From Prevotella sp. CAG:924 (GTDB taxonomy: Bacteria > Bacteroidota > Bacteroidia > Bacteroidales > Bacteroidaceae): a DNA stretch of 19,838 nt. Both the position numbers and the translations under genes were made by a program. The DNA lies in the NCBI GenBank assembly GCA_000431975.1, contig HF988498.1, positions 1,626 to 21,463 on the forward strand. Reading direction: 5' to 3'. Each line of letters starts with the position of its first letter. Position 1 is the first letter of the stretch. Below are positions 6,811-13,524 of this stretch, piece by piece. Below the pieces are notes generated by a model that did not search any database, was not told the DNA's origin, and saw nothing but the letters and a program-made list of their open reading frames with translations.

Positions 6811-7575
6811 AATGATGATGCGGCGACGCGGCTGGGGCCGCTCCGTGCGTGCTCAATGGGGTGGGTGACCCCTCGTGCCATGCAATGGGCATTGGGCGTG
6901 ACGACGCTGGTGAGCTGCCTTGTCGGCCTGCCGCTGGTGATCTACGGAGGATGGCAGATGATCCTTGTCGGCCTGGCCTGTGTGGCGTTTTGCTACCTTT
7001 ACACGCTTTGTCTTTCCTATTGGGGTATGGGCGATCTGCTGGTGCTTGTCTTCTTCGGATTGGTACCGGTGGCGCTGACCTATTTCCTGTGTGTCGCCCC
7101 TTCGCCTGCCGGTTGGTCGGTAGAGCTGTTGGCGCGGCATTTCCTCCATCCGGTCAGTCTGGCGGCCGTTCCCTTGCACGTTTGGCTGATGGGACTGGCT
7201 TGCGGCTTCGCGATAGACGCCCTGCTCATCATCAATAATTACCGCGACATCGAGAATGACCGGCGCGACGGCAAGAAGACCCTTGTCGTGAGAGTAGGCC
7301 ATCGGGGAGGGCAGCTGCTCTATCTCATTGTGGGATGGGTGGCCATTGTGCTGACGATACCTTATTCGCTGATGCTCCAGACATCACATATGGCGGTAGT
7401 CGTCGTCCTGCTCCTGGTTTATCTTCCGTTTCATTACAAGGCATACTTCCACATGAAGACGATCGACAAAGGACGCGAACTCAACCGGGTGCTGGGAGAG
7501 ACGGCGCGCAATCTTCTGTTCTTCGGTCTTTGTGTGGCCGCAGGGCTTTTGATCGAGCTGGCAATGAGCAAATAA
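6583..7575 (+). CDS. menA: 1,4-dihydroxy-2-naphthoate polyprenyltransferase MenA
   Basis: An inner-membrane UbiA-superfamily enzyme that joins a polyprenyl diphosphate to 1,4-dihydroxy-2-naphthoate, giving demethylmenaquinone, the last lipid-attachment step of menaquinone synthesis. The 330-aa protein has both Asp-rich motifs that bind Mg-prenyl diphosphate: N68-D69-Y-F-D72 and N218-N-Y-R-D222-I-E-N-D226. Between and after them lie about eight hydrophobic spans. The N-terminal WVLAARPKTLTGAAVPV is the MenA signature. I chose the ATG at 6583 because the longer frame would start with TTG inside the promoter -7 box, and because the duplicated copy keeps the same ATG. No other men genes are nearby, so menaquinone genes are dispersed in this genome. 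FtsY follows after 61 nt with its own promoter. Confidence 0.93.
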   Translation: MKETSITPNSLKAWVLAARPKTLTGAAVPVLIGTMLALADHQWQIGWLPCVLCFLFAFLMQIDANFVNDYFDWKRGNDDAATRLGPLRACSMGWVTPRAMQWALGVTTLVSCLVGLPLVIYGGWQMILVGLACVAFCYLYTLCLSYWGMGDLLVLVFFGLVPVALTYFLCVAPSPAGWSVELLARHFLHPVSLAAVPLHVWLMGLACGFAIDALLIINNYRDIENDRRDGKKTLVVRVGHRGGQLLYLIVGWVAIVLTIPYSLMLQTSHMAVVVVLLLVYLPFHYKAYFHMKTIDKGRELNRVLGETARNLLFFGLCVAAGLLIELAMSK

Positions 7576-7587
7576 ATTCGCTTTTGC

Positions 7588-7618
7588 TTTGACATTCAGT
7601 CATTTTGCCGTATCTTTG
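7588..7618 (+). promoter_or_regulatory. Complete promoter of ftsY operon
   Basis: TTTG (7588-7591), a 19-nt spacer and TATCTTTG (7611-7618) make a full -33/-7 promoter 18 nt upstream of the ftsY ATG at 7637. It probably drives ftsY, rimO and perhaps the two HU-type genes. It also argues against the longer ftsY frame, which would begin with TTG at 7589 inside the -33 box. Confidence 0.8.
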
Positions 7619-7636
7619 CAAAGTAACTATAGTTTT

Positions 7637-8584
7637 ATGGGAATATTCGGATTATTTAATAAGAAGAAAAAGGAGACCCTCGATCAGGGCCTTGAGAAGA
7701 CCAAACAGAGCGTATTCACAAAGTTGACCCGTGCGATTGCCGGCAAGTCGAAGGTCGATGACGAGGTGCTTGACAATCTTGAGGAAGTACTCATCACCTC
7801 TGACGTGGGAGTCGACACGACGGTGAAGATCATCCGCCGTATTGAGGAGCGTGTGGCCCGTGACAAATATGTGTCGACCTCCGAGCTTAACAATATCCTG
7901 CGCGAGGAGATTGCCGCGCTGCTGATGGAGAACAACACCGATGACAATGACAATTGGGATCTGCCTGCCGACCATAAGCCTTATGTGATCCTGGTGGTAG
8001 GTGTCAACGGCGTGGGCAAGACCACTACGATCGGCAAGCTGGCCTACCAGTTCAAGAAGGCCGGCAAGAAGGTCTACCTCGGTGCTGCCGATACCTTCCG
8101 TGCCGCCGCCGTAGAGCAGATTCAGATATGGGGCGACCGCGTGGGCGTGCCTGTCGTGAAGCAGCAGATGGGCGCCGATCCTGCCAGCGTGGCCTTCGAC
8201 ACCTTGCAGAGCGCCAAGGCCAACGGCGCGGATGTCGTGTTGATTGATACTGCCGGCCGTCTGCACAATAAGGTAGGCTTGATGAATGAGCTGAAGAAGA
8301 TCAAGGATGTCTTGAAGAAGCTCGATGCCACGGCTCCTGATGAGGTGCTGCTGGTGCTTGACGGCTCTACCGGACAGAACGCCTTTGAGCAGGCCAAGCA
8401 GTTCGCCGCCGTGACACAGATCACAGCGCTGGCCATCACGAAGCTGGACGGCACGGCCAAGGGCGGCGTGGTGATCGGCATATCCGATCAGCTGAAGGTA
8501 CCCGTGAAATATATCGGATTGGGTGAGCAGATGGAGGATCTGCAGCTCTTCAACCGCAAAGAATTTGTCGATTCACTGTTCTAA
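7637..8584 (+). CDS. ftsY: Signal recognition particle receptor FtsY
   Basis: The membrane-associated SRP-family GTPase that docks SRP-ribosome complexes for cotranslational insertion of inner-membrane proteins. The 315-aa protein has a short basic N-terminal region (MGIFGLFNKKKK) followed by the N domain and the G domain. G motifs are clear: P-loop G122-V-N-G-V-G-K128-T-T, DTFRAAAVEQ, D204-T-A-G-R208, T268-K-L-D271-G, and the C-terminal GLGEQMEDLQLF closing motif. The long acidic A domain of enterobacterial FtsY is absent, as is common outside Proteobacteria. The ATG at 7637 follows a complete promoter. The stop codon overlaps the rimO start by one base (TAATG), so the two are translationally coupled. 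Confidence 0.95.
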   Translation: MGIFGLFNKKKKETLDQGLEKTKQSVFTKLTRAIAGKSKVDDEVLDNLEEVLITSDVGVDTTVKIIRRIEERVARDKYVSTSELNNILREEIAALLMENNTDDNDNWDLPADHKPYVILVVGVNGVGKTTTIGKLAYQFKKAGKKVYLGAADTFRAAAVEQIQIWGDRVGVPVVKQQMGADPASVAFDTLQSAKANGADVVLIDTAGRLHNKVGLMNELKKIKDVLKKLDATAPDEVLLVLDGSTGQNAFEQAKQFAAVTQITALAITKLDGTAKGGVVIGISDQLKVPVKYIGLGEQMEDLQLFNRKEFVDSLF

Positions 8585-9909
8585 TGAAGAAAAATCAGAT
8601 AGATATCATCACTATGGGATGCTCGAAGAACCTTGTGGACTCCGAGCAGCTCATGCGTCGTTTTGAAGATCAGGGCTATCACTGCGTGCACGATCCCAAG
8701 CGGTCGCAGGGCGAGATCGTCGTGATCAATACCTGTGGATTCATTGAGGCTGCCAAGGAGGAGAGCATCAATACGATCCTCGAATTTGTAGAAGAGAAGA
8801 AGAAGGGCCGTCATAATAAGGTGTTTGTGATGGGATGTCTTTCCCAACGTTATCAGAAGGAGTTGGAGGAGAGCATTCCCGAGGTGGATAAGTATTACGG
8901 CAAGTTCAATTTTCGCCAGCTCATAGAGGATCTGGGTCCCGCATCCGTTGATGCTCCTGAGGCATCGTTCGCTGAGAGCCGGTCGAAGCTGGGCCGTGAG
9001 GTGACTACTCCACGCCATTATGCCTATGTGAAGATAGCCGAGGGATGTGACCGTCATTGTGCCTATTGCGCCATACCGCTTATCACCGGCAGGCATGTGT
9101 CGCGTCCGATGGACGAGATTCTCGATGAGGTGCGTGAGCTGGTGAAGGAGGGCGTGAAGGAGTTCCAGGTGATTGAGCAGGAGCTTACTTACTATGGCGT
9201 GGACCTCGATGGTCATCATCATATTGCCGAGCTGATCGACCGTATGGCGGAGATCCCCGGAGTAGAATGGATTCGTCTGCATTACGCCTATCCCAACCAG
9301 TTCCCTATGGAGCTGCTCGATGTGATGGCTAAGCACGATAACATCTGTCGCTATCTGGATATAGCCTTGCAGCATATCTCCGATCACATGCTCTCCGCCA
9401 TGCACCGTCATGTGACGAAGCAGGAGACGATCGACCTCATCGCTGAGATACGCCGTCGCGTACCGGGCATCTGTATCCGTACCACGCTGATGGTGGGCTT
9501 CCCCGGTGAGACGGAGGAAGACTTCGAGGAACTGATGGACTTCGTCCGTGAGGAGCGTTTCGACCGTATGGGTGCCTTCATGTACTCTGAAGAGGAGGGC
9601 ACTTACTCCCAGCTGCATTATGAGGACGATGTGCCGGCAGAGGTGAAGCAGGCCCGTCTCGACAAGCTCATGGCCTTGCAGCAGGACATCAGTGCGGAGC
9701 TGGAGGCCGAGAAAGTCGGTAAGACGATGAAGGTGATCATCGACCGGCGTGAAGGTGACTATTATGTAGGCCGCACGGAGTTCTGTTCCCCCGAGGTGGA
9801 TCCGGAGGTGCTGATACCCGTAGAGGAGCGTCAGCTGCGCACCGGCCGTTTTTACGATGTGGAGATCACCGGCAGCGACGAGTTTGACCTGTACGGTACG
9901 ACGAAATAA
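8584..9909 (+). CDS. rimO: Ribosomal protein S12 methylthiotransferase RimO
   Basis: A radical-SAM enzyme that methylthiolates the conserved aspartate (Asp88 in E. coli numbering) of ribosomal protein S12. The 441-aa protein has the UPF0004 domain with C13 (TMGCSKN), C51 (NTCGFI) and C85 (MGCLSQ), the radical-SAM triad C155-x3-C159-x2-C162 in CDRHCAYCAIPLITGRH, and a C-terminal TRAM-like region with the acidic ending characteristic of RimO (DEFDLYG). The sequence AIPLITGRHVSRP after the triad separates it from MtaB and MiaB. It overlaps ftsY by one base and belongs to the same operon. A hairpin without a T-run follows it before the HU gene. All active-site cysteines are present and the length is normal. 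Confidence 0.95.
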   Translation: MKKNQIDIITMGCSKNLVDSEQLMRRFEDQGYHCVHDPKRSQGEIVVINTCGFIEAAKEESINTILEFVEEKKKGRHNKVFVMGCLSQRYQKELEESIPEVDKYYGKFNFRQLIEDLGPASVDAPEASFAESRSKLGREVTTPRHYAYVKIAEGCDRHCAYCAIPLITGRHVSRPMDEILDEVRELVKEGVKEFQVIEQELTYYGVDLDGHHHIAELIDRMAEIPGVEWIRLHYAYPNQFPMELLDVMAKHDNICRYLDIALQHISDHMLSAMHRHVTKQETIDLIAEIRRRVPGICIRTTLMVGFPGETEEDFEELMDFVREERFDRMGAFMYSEEEGTYSQLHYEDDVPAEVKQARLDKLMALQQDISAELEAEKVGKTMKVIIDRREGDYYVGRTEFCSPEVDPEVLIPVEERQLRTGRFYDVEITGSDEFDLYGTTK

Positions 9910-9914
9910 TTACG

Positions 9915-9951
9915 ATCCCATGGATAGCCTTCCTGGGGCTTTCCATGGGAT
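9915..9951 (+). other. Hairpin between rimO and the HU gene
   Basis: A perfect 10-bp inverted repeat (9915-9924 with 9942-9951) with further pairing possible in the loop (AGCC with GGCT). It is followed by AATCATTTA rather than a T-run. It could be a weak terminator, an RNA-processing site or a stability element separating expression of ftsY-rimO from the HU genes 28 nt downstream. No good TAnnTTTG is visible in the gap. Confidence 0.55.
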
Positions 9952-9978
9952 AATCATTTAATACCTAAACGACTCGGT

Positions 9979-10269
9979 ATGAACAACAAGGAATATATAG
10001 CGGATTTGGCACAGCGGTCAGGCTATACGCAGGCCGACACCCAGCGTATGGTGACGACGGTGCTGGAGGCGATGAGTAAGACTTTTGAAGAAGGCGACTC
10101 CATGCAGATCCCCGGCTTCGGCACTTTCGAGGTGAAAAAGCGGCTGGAGCGCATCCTCGTGAATCCGGGAACAGGTCAGCGTATGCTCGTGCCACCTAAG
10201 TTGGTGCTGGGCTTTAAGCCTATTGCCGCCATTAAGGAAAGCTTAAAGAAAGGAGAGGAGGAAGCATGA
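9979..10269 (+). CDS. HU-family nucleoid DNA-binding protein (96 aa)
   Basis: A small basic histone-like protein of the HU/IHF family that bends and compacts DNA as a dimer. The helical dimerisation half is residues 1-40. It is followed by the saddle signature IPGFGTFEVKKR (residues 44-55) and the beta-arm, whose tip NPGTG keeps the DNA-intercalating proline (P63). The C-terminal helix ends in a short Lys/Glu tail. The family residues and normal length leave little doubt about the fold. Its stop codon overlaps the start of the next gene (ATGA at 10266-10269), so it is translationally coupled to the HU-TM-LysM protein. That coupling suggests the two HU domains may be made in fixed ratio and could pair with each other, which is an inference. 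Confidence 0.92.
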   Translation: MNNKEYIADLAQRSGYTQADTQRMVTTVLEAMSKTFEEGDSMQIPGFGTFEVKKRLERILVNPGTGQRMLVPPKLVLGFKPIAAIKESLKKGEEEA

Positions 10270-11813
10270 ACAAATCGGACATAAAGGATCTGGCCCGTCA
10301 GCTCTCTGAGCAGTATGAACTTTCTAAGGAGGATGCCGAGAAGTTCGTTGAGCAGATGTTCGCCGTGCTCAATGAGGGCCTTCACTACGACAAGCAGGTG
10401 AAGGTGAAGGGTTTAGGTACGTTTAAGGTGATGAGCGTCGCGCCGCGCAAAAGCGTGAATGTGCAGACGGGTGAGCCGATCATCATTGAGGGCCGTGAGA
10501 AAATATCCTTCACTCCCGATGCGTCGATGCGTGATGCCGTCAACCGGCCCTTTGCCCAGTTTGAGACCGTCGTTCTCAATGAGGGCGTGGATTTTACGGC
10601 TATCGACAAGAAATATGAGAACGGCGTGCCCGAGGAGGACATGCCTGCAGAGACGACACCGGAGGCAACAGAGGATCCGGGTTCCGTGGCTATGCCTGTC
10701 GTACCTGATGAGACACCGGCAGACGGGATGACAGTGGAGGAAGTGCCAGAGACTAGTCCCTCCAAACCTGAAGCTGATGCAGAGAAAGAACAGCCGGAAG
10801 AGGACGTTGCTGAGTCAGAAACTGAGATACTTGATGAGCCTACCGTAAATGCTGAGCACGTCACTGTGGAGGCTGAACCGGAAAAGGCCCCCAGTGAGTC
10901 AGAATCCATGGCCGGTACGGTTGCAGAGAAGGCTGAGGATGTGGAGTCGGCAAGGGACGAGGAGGTAGCTGGATCGGAGTCTGCCGCAACGGAACCAGAC
11001 CCCGAGGCCTTGGAATCGGAATCCGTAACGATGGAACCGGAAGTCGCAGTCACGAAACCGGAAGTAAACAGAAAGACGACCAATGTTCCCGAAGAACCCG
11101 AACAGAATGTCGTGCAGAAGCCGGAGAGCGAGGCGGTCACGGCAGACCTTGCGGCCAATGAGCTTTTGAAGGAGATCCATCACAATAAGCGGCTGATCCG
11201 ATGGTTGGGAGTCGCTGTCATCGCTCTGCTTGTAGTCTTTGCGGGTATCACCTGCTATTTCTATCTGGAGTTGTCGCGTCGTGACAACCGCATCCAGCAT
11301 CTGGAGCTCTCTACGGCTGTCATGAGCAGTCACAAGATATTAGGACATCGGTCGGTGGATTCTGCTGCCATGGCAAAGAGCAAGGCGGACAGTGCCCGTA
11401 TTGCACGGCCGGCTAAGACCGTGAAGGCCGTGGAGGCGGCACAGGAGAAAGCCGAACTGCGACAAAAGGAAGTTGTCTCCGGGCCCGCGTCCGTGAAAAC
11501 GAATGGACAGGCTACATCCGCAACACAGGCGAAAACGAAAGATAAGGCAAAGGCTGATGTGAAGACAGCCAAGTCTGATGACGCATCCTCTGCCTATGAC
11601 AAGGATCCGCGTATCCGTACCGGTGCTTATCGCATCGTGGGCATTGACCATACCGTGACGGTGAAGGCCGGGCAGACCCTCTCCAGCATCAGCCGTATGG
11701 CGTTGGGCCCCGGCATGGAGTGTTATGTAGAGGCTGTAAATGGAGGCCGGACGGAGTTTAAGGCAGGAGAGAAAATAAAAATACCGGCACTAAAGCATAA
11801 GAAAGCGAAGTAG
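10266..11813 (+). CDS. HU-domain protein with transmembrane segment and C-terminal LysM-like domain
   Basis: A 515-aa multidomain protein. Residues 1-95 form an HU/IHF-type domain (VKGLGTFKV at 47-55; arm tip NVQTG at 65-69, with Val66 in place of the DNA-intercalating Pro). Residues about 115-298 are an acidic linker dominated by Glu, Pro, Thr, Ser and Val. Residues 313-334 are one transmembrane helix (WLGVAVIALLVVFAGITCYF) preceded by basic KRLIR, predicting N-terminus in, C-terminus out. Residues about 338-450 are a Lys/Ala-rich linker, likely periplasmic. Residues about 455-510 look like LysM (HTVTVKAGQTLSSISRMAL, then FKAGEKIKIPAL), a peptidoglycan-binding fold. HU plus SPOR proteins are known in Bacteroidota, so this may be a variant on that theme. 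The inferred role is attachment of the nucleoid or a DNA locus to the envelope. It is coupled to the 96-aa HU gene by a 4-nt overlap and followed by a terminator. Confidence 0.85.
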   Translation: MNKSDIKDLARQLSEQYELSKEDAEKFVEQMFAVLNEGLHYDKQVKVKGLGTFKVMSVAPRKSVNVQTGEPIIIEGREKISFTPDASMRDAVNRPFAQFETVVLNEGVDFTAIDKKYENGVPEEDMPAETTPEATEDPGSVAMPVVPDETPADGMTVEEVPETSPSKPEADAEKEQPEEDVAESETEILDEPTVNAEHVTVEAEPEKAPSESESMAGTVAEKAEDVESARDEEVAGSESAATEPDPEALESESVTMEPEVAVTKPEVNRKTTNVPEEPEQNVVQKPESEAVTADLAANELLKEIHHNKRLIRWLGVAVIALLVVFAGITCYFYLELSRRDNRIQHLELSTAVMSSHKILGHRSVDSAAMAKSKADSARIARPAKTVKAVEAAQEKAELRQKEVVSGPASVKTNGQATSATQAKTKDKAKADVKTAKSDDASSAYDKDPRIRTGAYRIVGIDHTVTVKAGQTLSSISRMALGPGMECYVEAVNGGRTEFKAGEKIKIPALKHKKAK

Positions 11814-11829
11814 ACGGTAAACCTATATA

Positions 11830-11863
11830 GACGGGTGGCAGATGATGCCGCCCGTCATTATTT
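11830..11863 (+). terminator. Terminator after the HU-TM-LysM gene
   Basis: A 10-bp stem (11830-11839 with 11847-11856, one G-T pair) with a 7-nt loop, followed by ATTATTT. It lies 16 nt past the stop codon and ends the ftsY-to-HU-LysM block. Confidence 0.75.
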
Positions 11864-12443
11864 GTATCCGGTATGATATTTTGTCCGCCCGTATAGCCGT
11901 ACCAGGGACGACGGAGAGCCTGGCGTCGCTTTATATACAGATACCGGATGTATCAAGCAGGAAATACAGTTACGATACATTGAGAGAGGTGCATATACTT
12001 TGATAGGTAAATGATATCTTGTAGGAATGTCCTTTTTACTTAACCTGATCATTATAGATTTTTACAGAAATGTAAGTGAATTATCGCCCTTATAAATTAT
12101 AATACTGTATATCGCTTACATTTTGTTATAAAAGCAATATATTTTAGACGGAAAGAAAGGGACGACGCCTGATTTAAGATGAGAGGATAGTAGAATAGGA
12201 CGGTTTATATACATATATTAAGTTGTCGTTTGTTAAAAGTTAAACAACAAGATTAATAAATGATGTTTTTTTGTACCTTCGTCTTATGAAATAAAACCAA
12301 TGTAGTGAATTTATTTGTATTTTAAAATTTATCTTGAAATAATCAAGTCGACAAGATTATATAGAGACAGACCCCACTGGACCCAAAGGAATGCAGCATC
12401 CGAACAGCTGTAATATAGTAGGAAGATATTAATTATTATAAGG
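11864..12443. other. Long AT-rich intergenic region before the GLPGLI cluster
   Basis: About 580 nt without a convincing gene on either strand. It is clearly more AT-rich than its surroundings, especially from 12040 on. It holds a 7-bp inverted repeat (ATGTAAG at 12070-12076, CTTACAT at 12115-12121), a GTTAAAAGTTAAAC direct repeat near 12233-12246, and a near-consensus -7 box at 12274-12281. The last 155 nt would be the untranslated leader of the lipoprotein gene. I saw no tRNA or recognisable riboswitch. Confidence 0.5.
12274..12281 (+). promoter_or_regulatory. Possible -7 promoter element of the GLPGLI cluster
   Basis: TACCTTCG differs from TAnnTTTG at one position. There is no TTTG at the usual -33 distance. 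A repeat GTTAAAAGTTAAAC lies about 30 nt upstream and might bind an activator or alternative sigma factor. If used, the leader to the first small gene would be about 155 nt. Confidence 0.35.
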
Positions 12444-12554
12444 ATGAAAAAAATAGTTTTAACTGCGATTGTTGCAGTGTTGTCTTTAGCTTGCAATGCG
12501 GAAGAGTGCAAGGTTATTGATGAGAAGGTTCAAACATCATGTAGTGATAGTTAA
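12444..12554 (+). CDS. Tiny lipoprotein or exported peptide (36 aa)
   Basis: A 36-codon frame, too short for standard gene calling. It starts with a clear export signal: MKKIVLTAIVAVLSLAC, with a textbook lipobox LSLAC ending at Cys17. The mature peptide would be only 20 residues (CNAEECKVIDEKVQTSCSDS) with three cysteines: the lipidated one plus C22 and C33, which could form a disulfide. An AGG six nt before the ATG is weakly Shine-Dalgarno-like. After its TAA, a +1 frame reads KIGDSVTAEQLEAYIAYME before stopping at 12619, so the gene may be the 5' remnant of a longer one. It lies 135 nt upstream of the first GLPGLI gene and is probably on the same transcript. The export signal is visible; any function is unknown. 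Confidence 0.55.
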   Translation: MKKIVLTAIVAVLSLACNAEECKVIDEKVQTSCSDS

Positions 12555-12681
12555 TATATAAAATAGGTGATAGTGTAACAGCCGAACAATTGGAGGCTTA
12601 TATAGCATATATGGAGTAGGTATATTGCGGATAATGCGATTGGACCTTATTCCTTGATATCGCTATTGTGATGTGATATTC

Positions 12682-12705
12682 AATTCATAATGAAATTCAT
12701 AATGA
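12682..12705 (+). repeat. Perfect 12-bp tandem repeat over a start codon
   Basis: AATTCATAATGA occurs twice head to tail (12682-12693 and 12694-12705). Each copy holds an ATG, at 12690 and 12702, in the same reading frame, so the first GLPGLI gene has two consecutive possible starts. Confidence 0.85.
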
Positions 12706-13523
12706 TTTGTAAAATCTATATATTCTCTCTTATCATCGCTCTTGGTTTTACTCCGGCTTCTGCTCAAGACAGGGAAGAGGATAAAGCCAGGAGTGAGGTA
12801 GAGTATAGTGTCGCATACGTCTGTGACACGGTGACGGGCAAGATCCTGACAGATACGTTCTGTCTGCGGTATAATGATGAGAAGTCTCTCTTTTACAATA
12901 AGTATCAGTATGAGATGGACTCGCTGCGGGTCAACGATGTCTGGGCATGGGCGGAAAAGGCAAAAAATTTGCTTAAAGACTCTCCCAAGCATATCATTCA
13001 CCAAACCTATTATGTGTTGGTGGAACCTACATACCGCCGTTATACCTATAGAGGCAATGTTTCGGGTAATACTTTTCAGTTTACGGACAGTATTCCTGAG
13101 TTTACCTGGCATCTTACAGACGAGGAGAAGACGATAGCTGGTCACAGATGTAAGAAAGCTTCTTGCTCTTATGCAGGCAGGAGATATGAGGCGTGGTATG
13201 CTTTGGATATTCCGGTCGGTCTGGGACCTTGGAAACTCTGCGGTCTGCCGGGACTCATCCTGGAGGCTTACGATACGGACAGGCTGTACACCTTTGTTTT
13301 TATAGACCGGCATCCGTCGTCCGGCAATATCGGTCTGCTTCCCATGAGGCATTTTAAGTCGACGAAAGCGATTTATGATCAGAATCTGAAGGATTATCTT
13401 CATGATCCTTTAGAATACATGGCAACGAAAGACCGTTCCAAAGCGACATTTAAAGATGAAAAAATACCTTTTGTACAGGAATTGAAAATGAAATGTCGTC
13501 ATCAACCGATTGAAATATTTTAA
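12690..13523 (+). CDS. GLPGLI family protein, first copy
   Basis: A 277-aa exported protein of the GLPGLI family (TIGR01200 type), known from Bacteroidota and of unknown function. It begins with a signal peptide (residues 1-25, cleavage expected after PASAQ). The defining motif lies in GPWKLCGLPGLILEAYD (C184, GLPGLI at 185-190). Conserved features before it are the PEFTWHL segment, AGHRCKKASC and the WYALDIP box just ahead of the motif. Two in-frame ATGs, at 12690 and 12702, arise from a 12-bp tandem repeat; both leave a signal peptide. The next gene, a paralogue, starts one nt after the stop codon. The core of the two proteins aligns without gaps over about 55 residues, so they come from a tandem duplication that has diverged strongly outside the core. 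Confidence 0.88.
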   Translation: MKFIMICKIYIFSLIIALGFTPASAQDREEDKARSEVEYSVAYVCDTVTGKILTDTFCLRYNDEKSLFYNKYQYEMDSLRVNDVWAWAEKAKNLLKDSPKHIIHQTYYVLVEPTYRRYTYRGNVSGNTFQFTDSIPEFTWHLTDEEKTIAGHRCKKASCSYAGRRYEAWYALDIPVGLGPWKLCGLPGLILEAYDTDRLYTFVFIDRHPSSGNIGLLPMRHFKSTKAIYDQNLKDYLHDPLEYMATKDRSKATFKDEKIPFVQELKMKCRHQPIEIF

Positions 13524-13524
13524 G

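Noticed and set aside
7589..7636. Upstream TTG start for ftsY
   Set aside because: Lies inside the -33 box of a complete promoter. The ATG at 7637 gives the normal MGIFGLF start.
8581..9618. 345-codon open frame on the minus strand
   Set aside because: Fully antisense to rimO, whose reading frame has all family motifs. His/Leu-rich composition is typical of antisense shadows.
10385..11158. 257-codon Ser/Thr-rich open frame on the minus strand
   Set aside because: It is the antisense of the Glu/Asp/Ser/Thr-rich linker of the HU-TM-LysM gene; Ser-rich low complexity follows from reversing those codons, and there is no promoter or family similarity.
13510..13524. TTG start for the second GLPGLI gene
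   Set aside because: It would overlap the first gene and put five extra residues before a signal peptide that starts well at the ATG at 13525.
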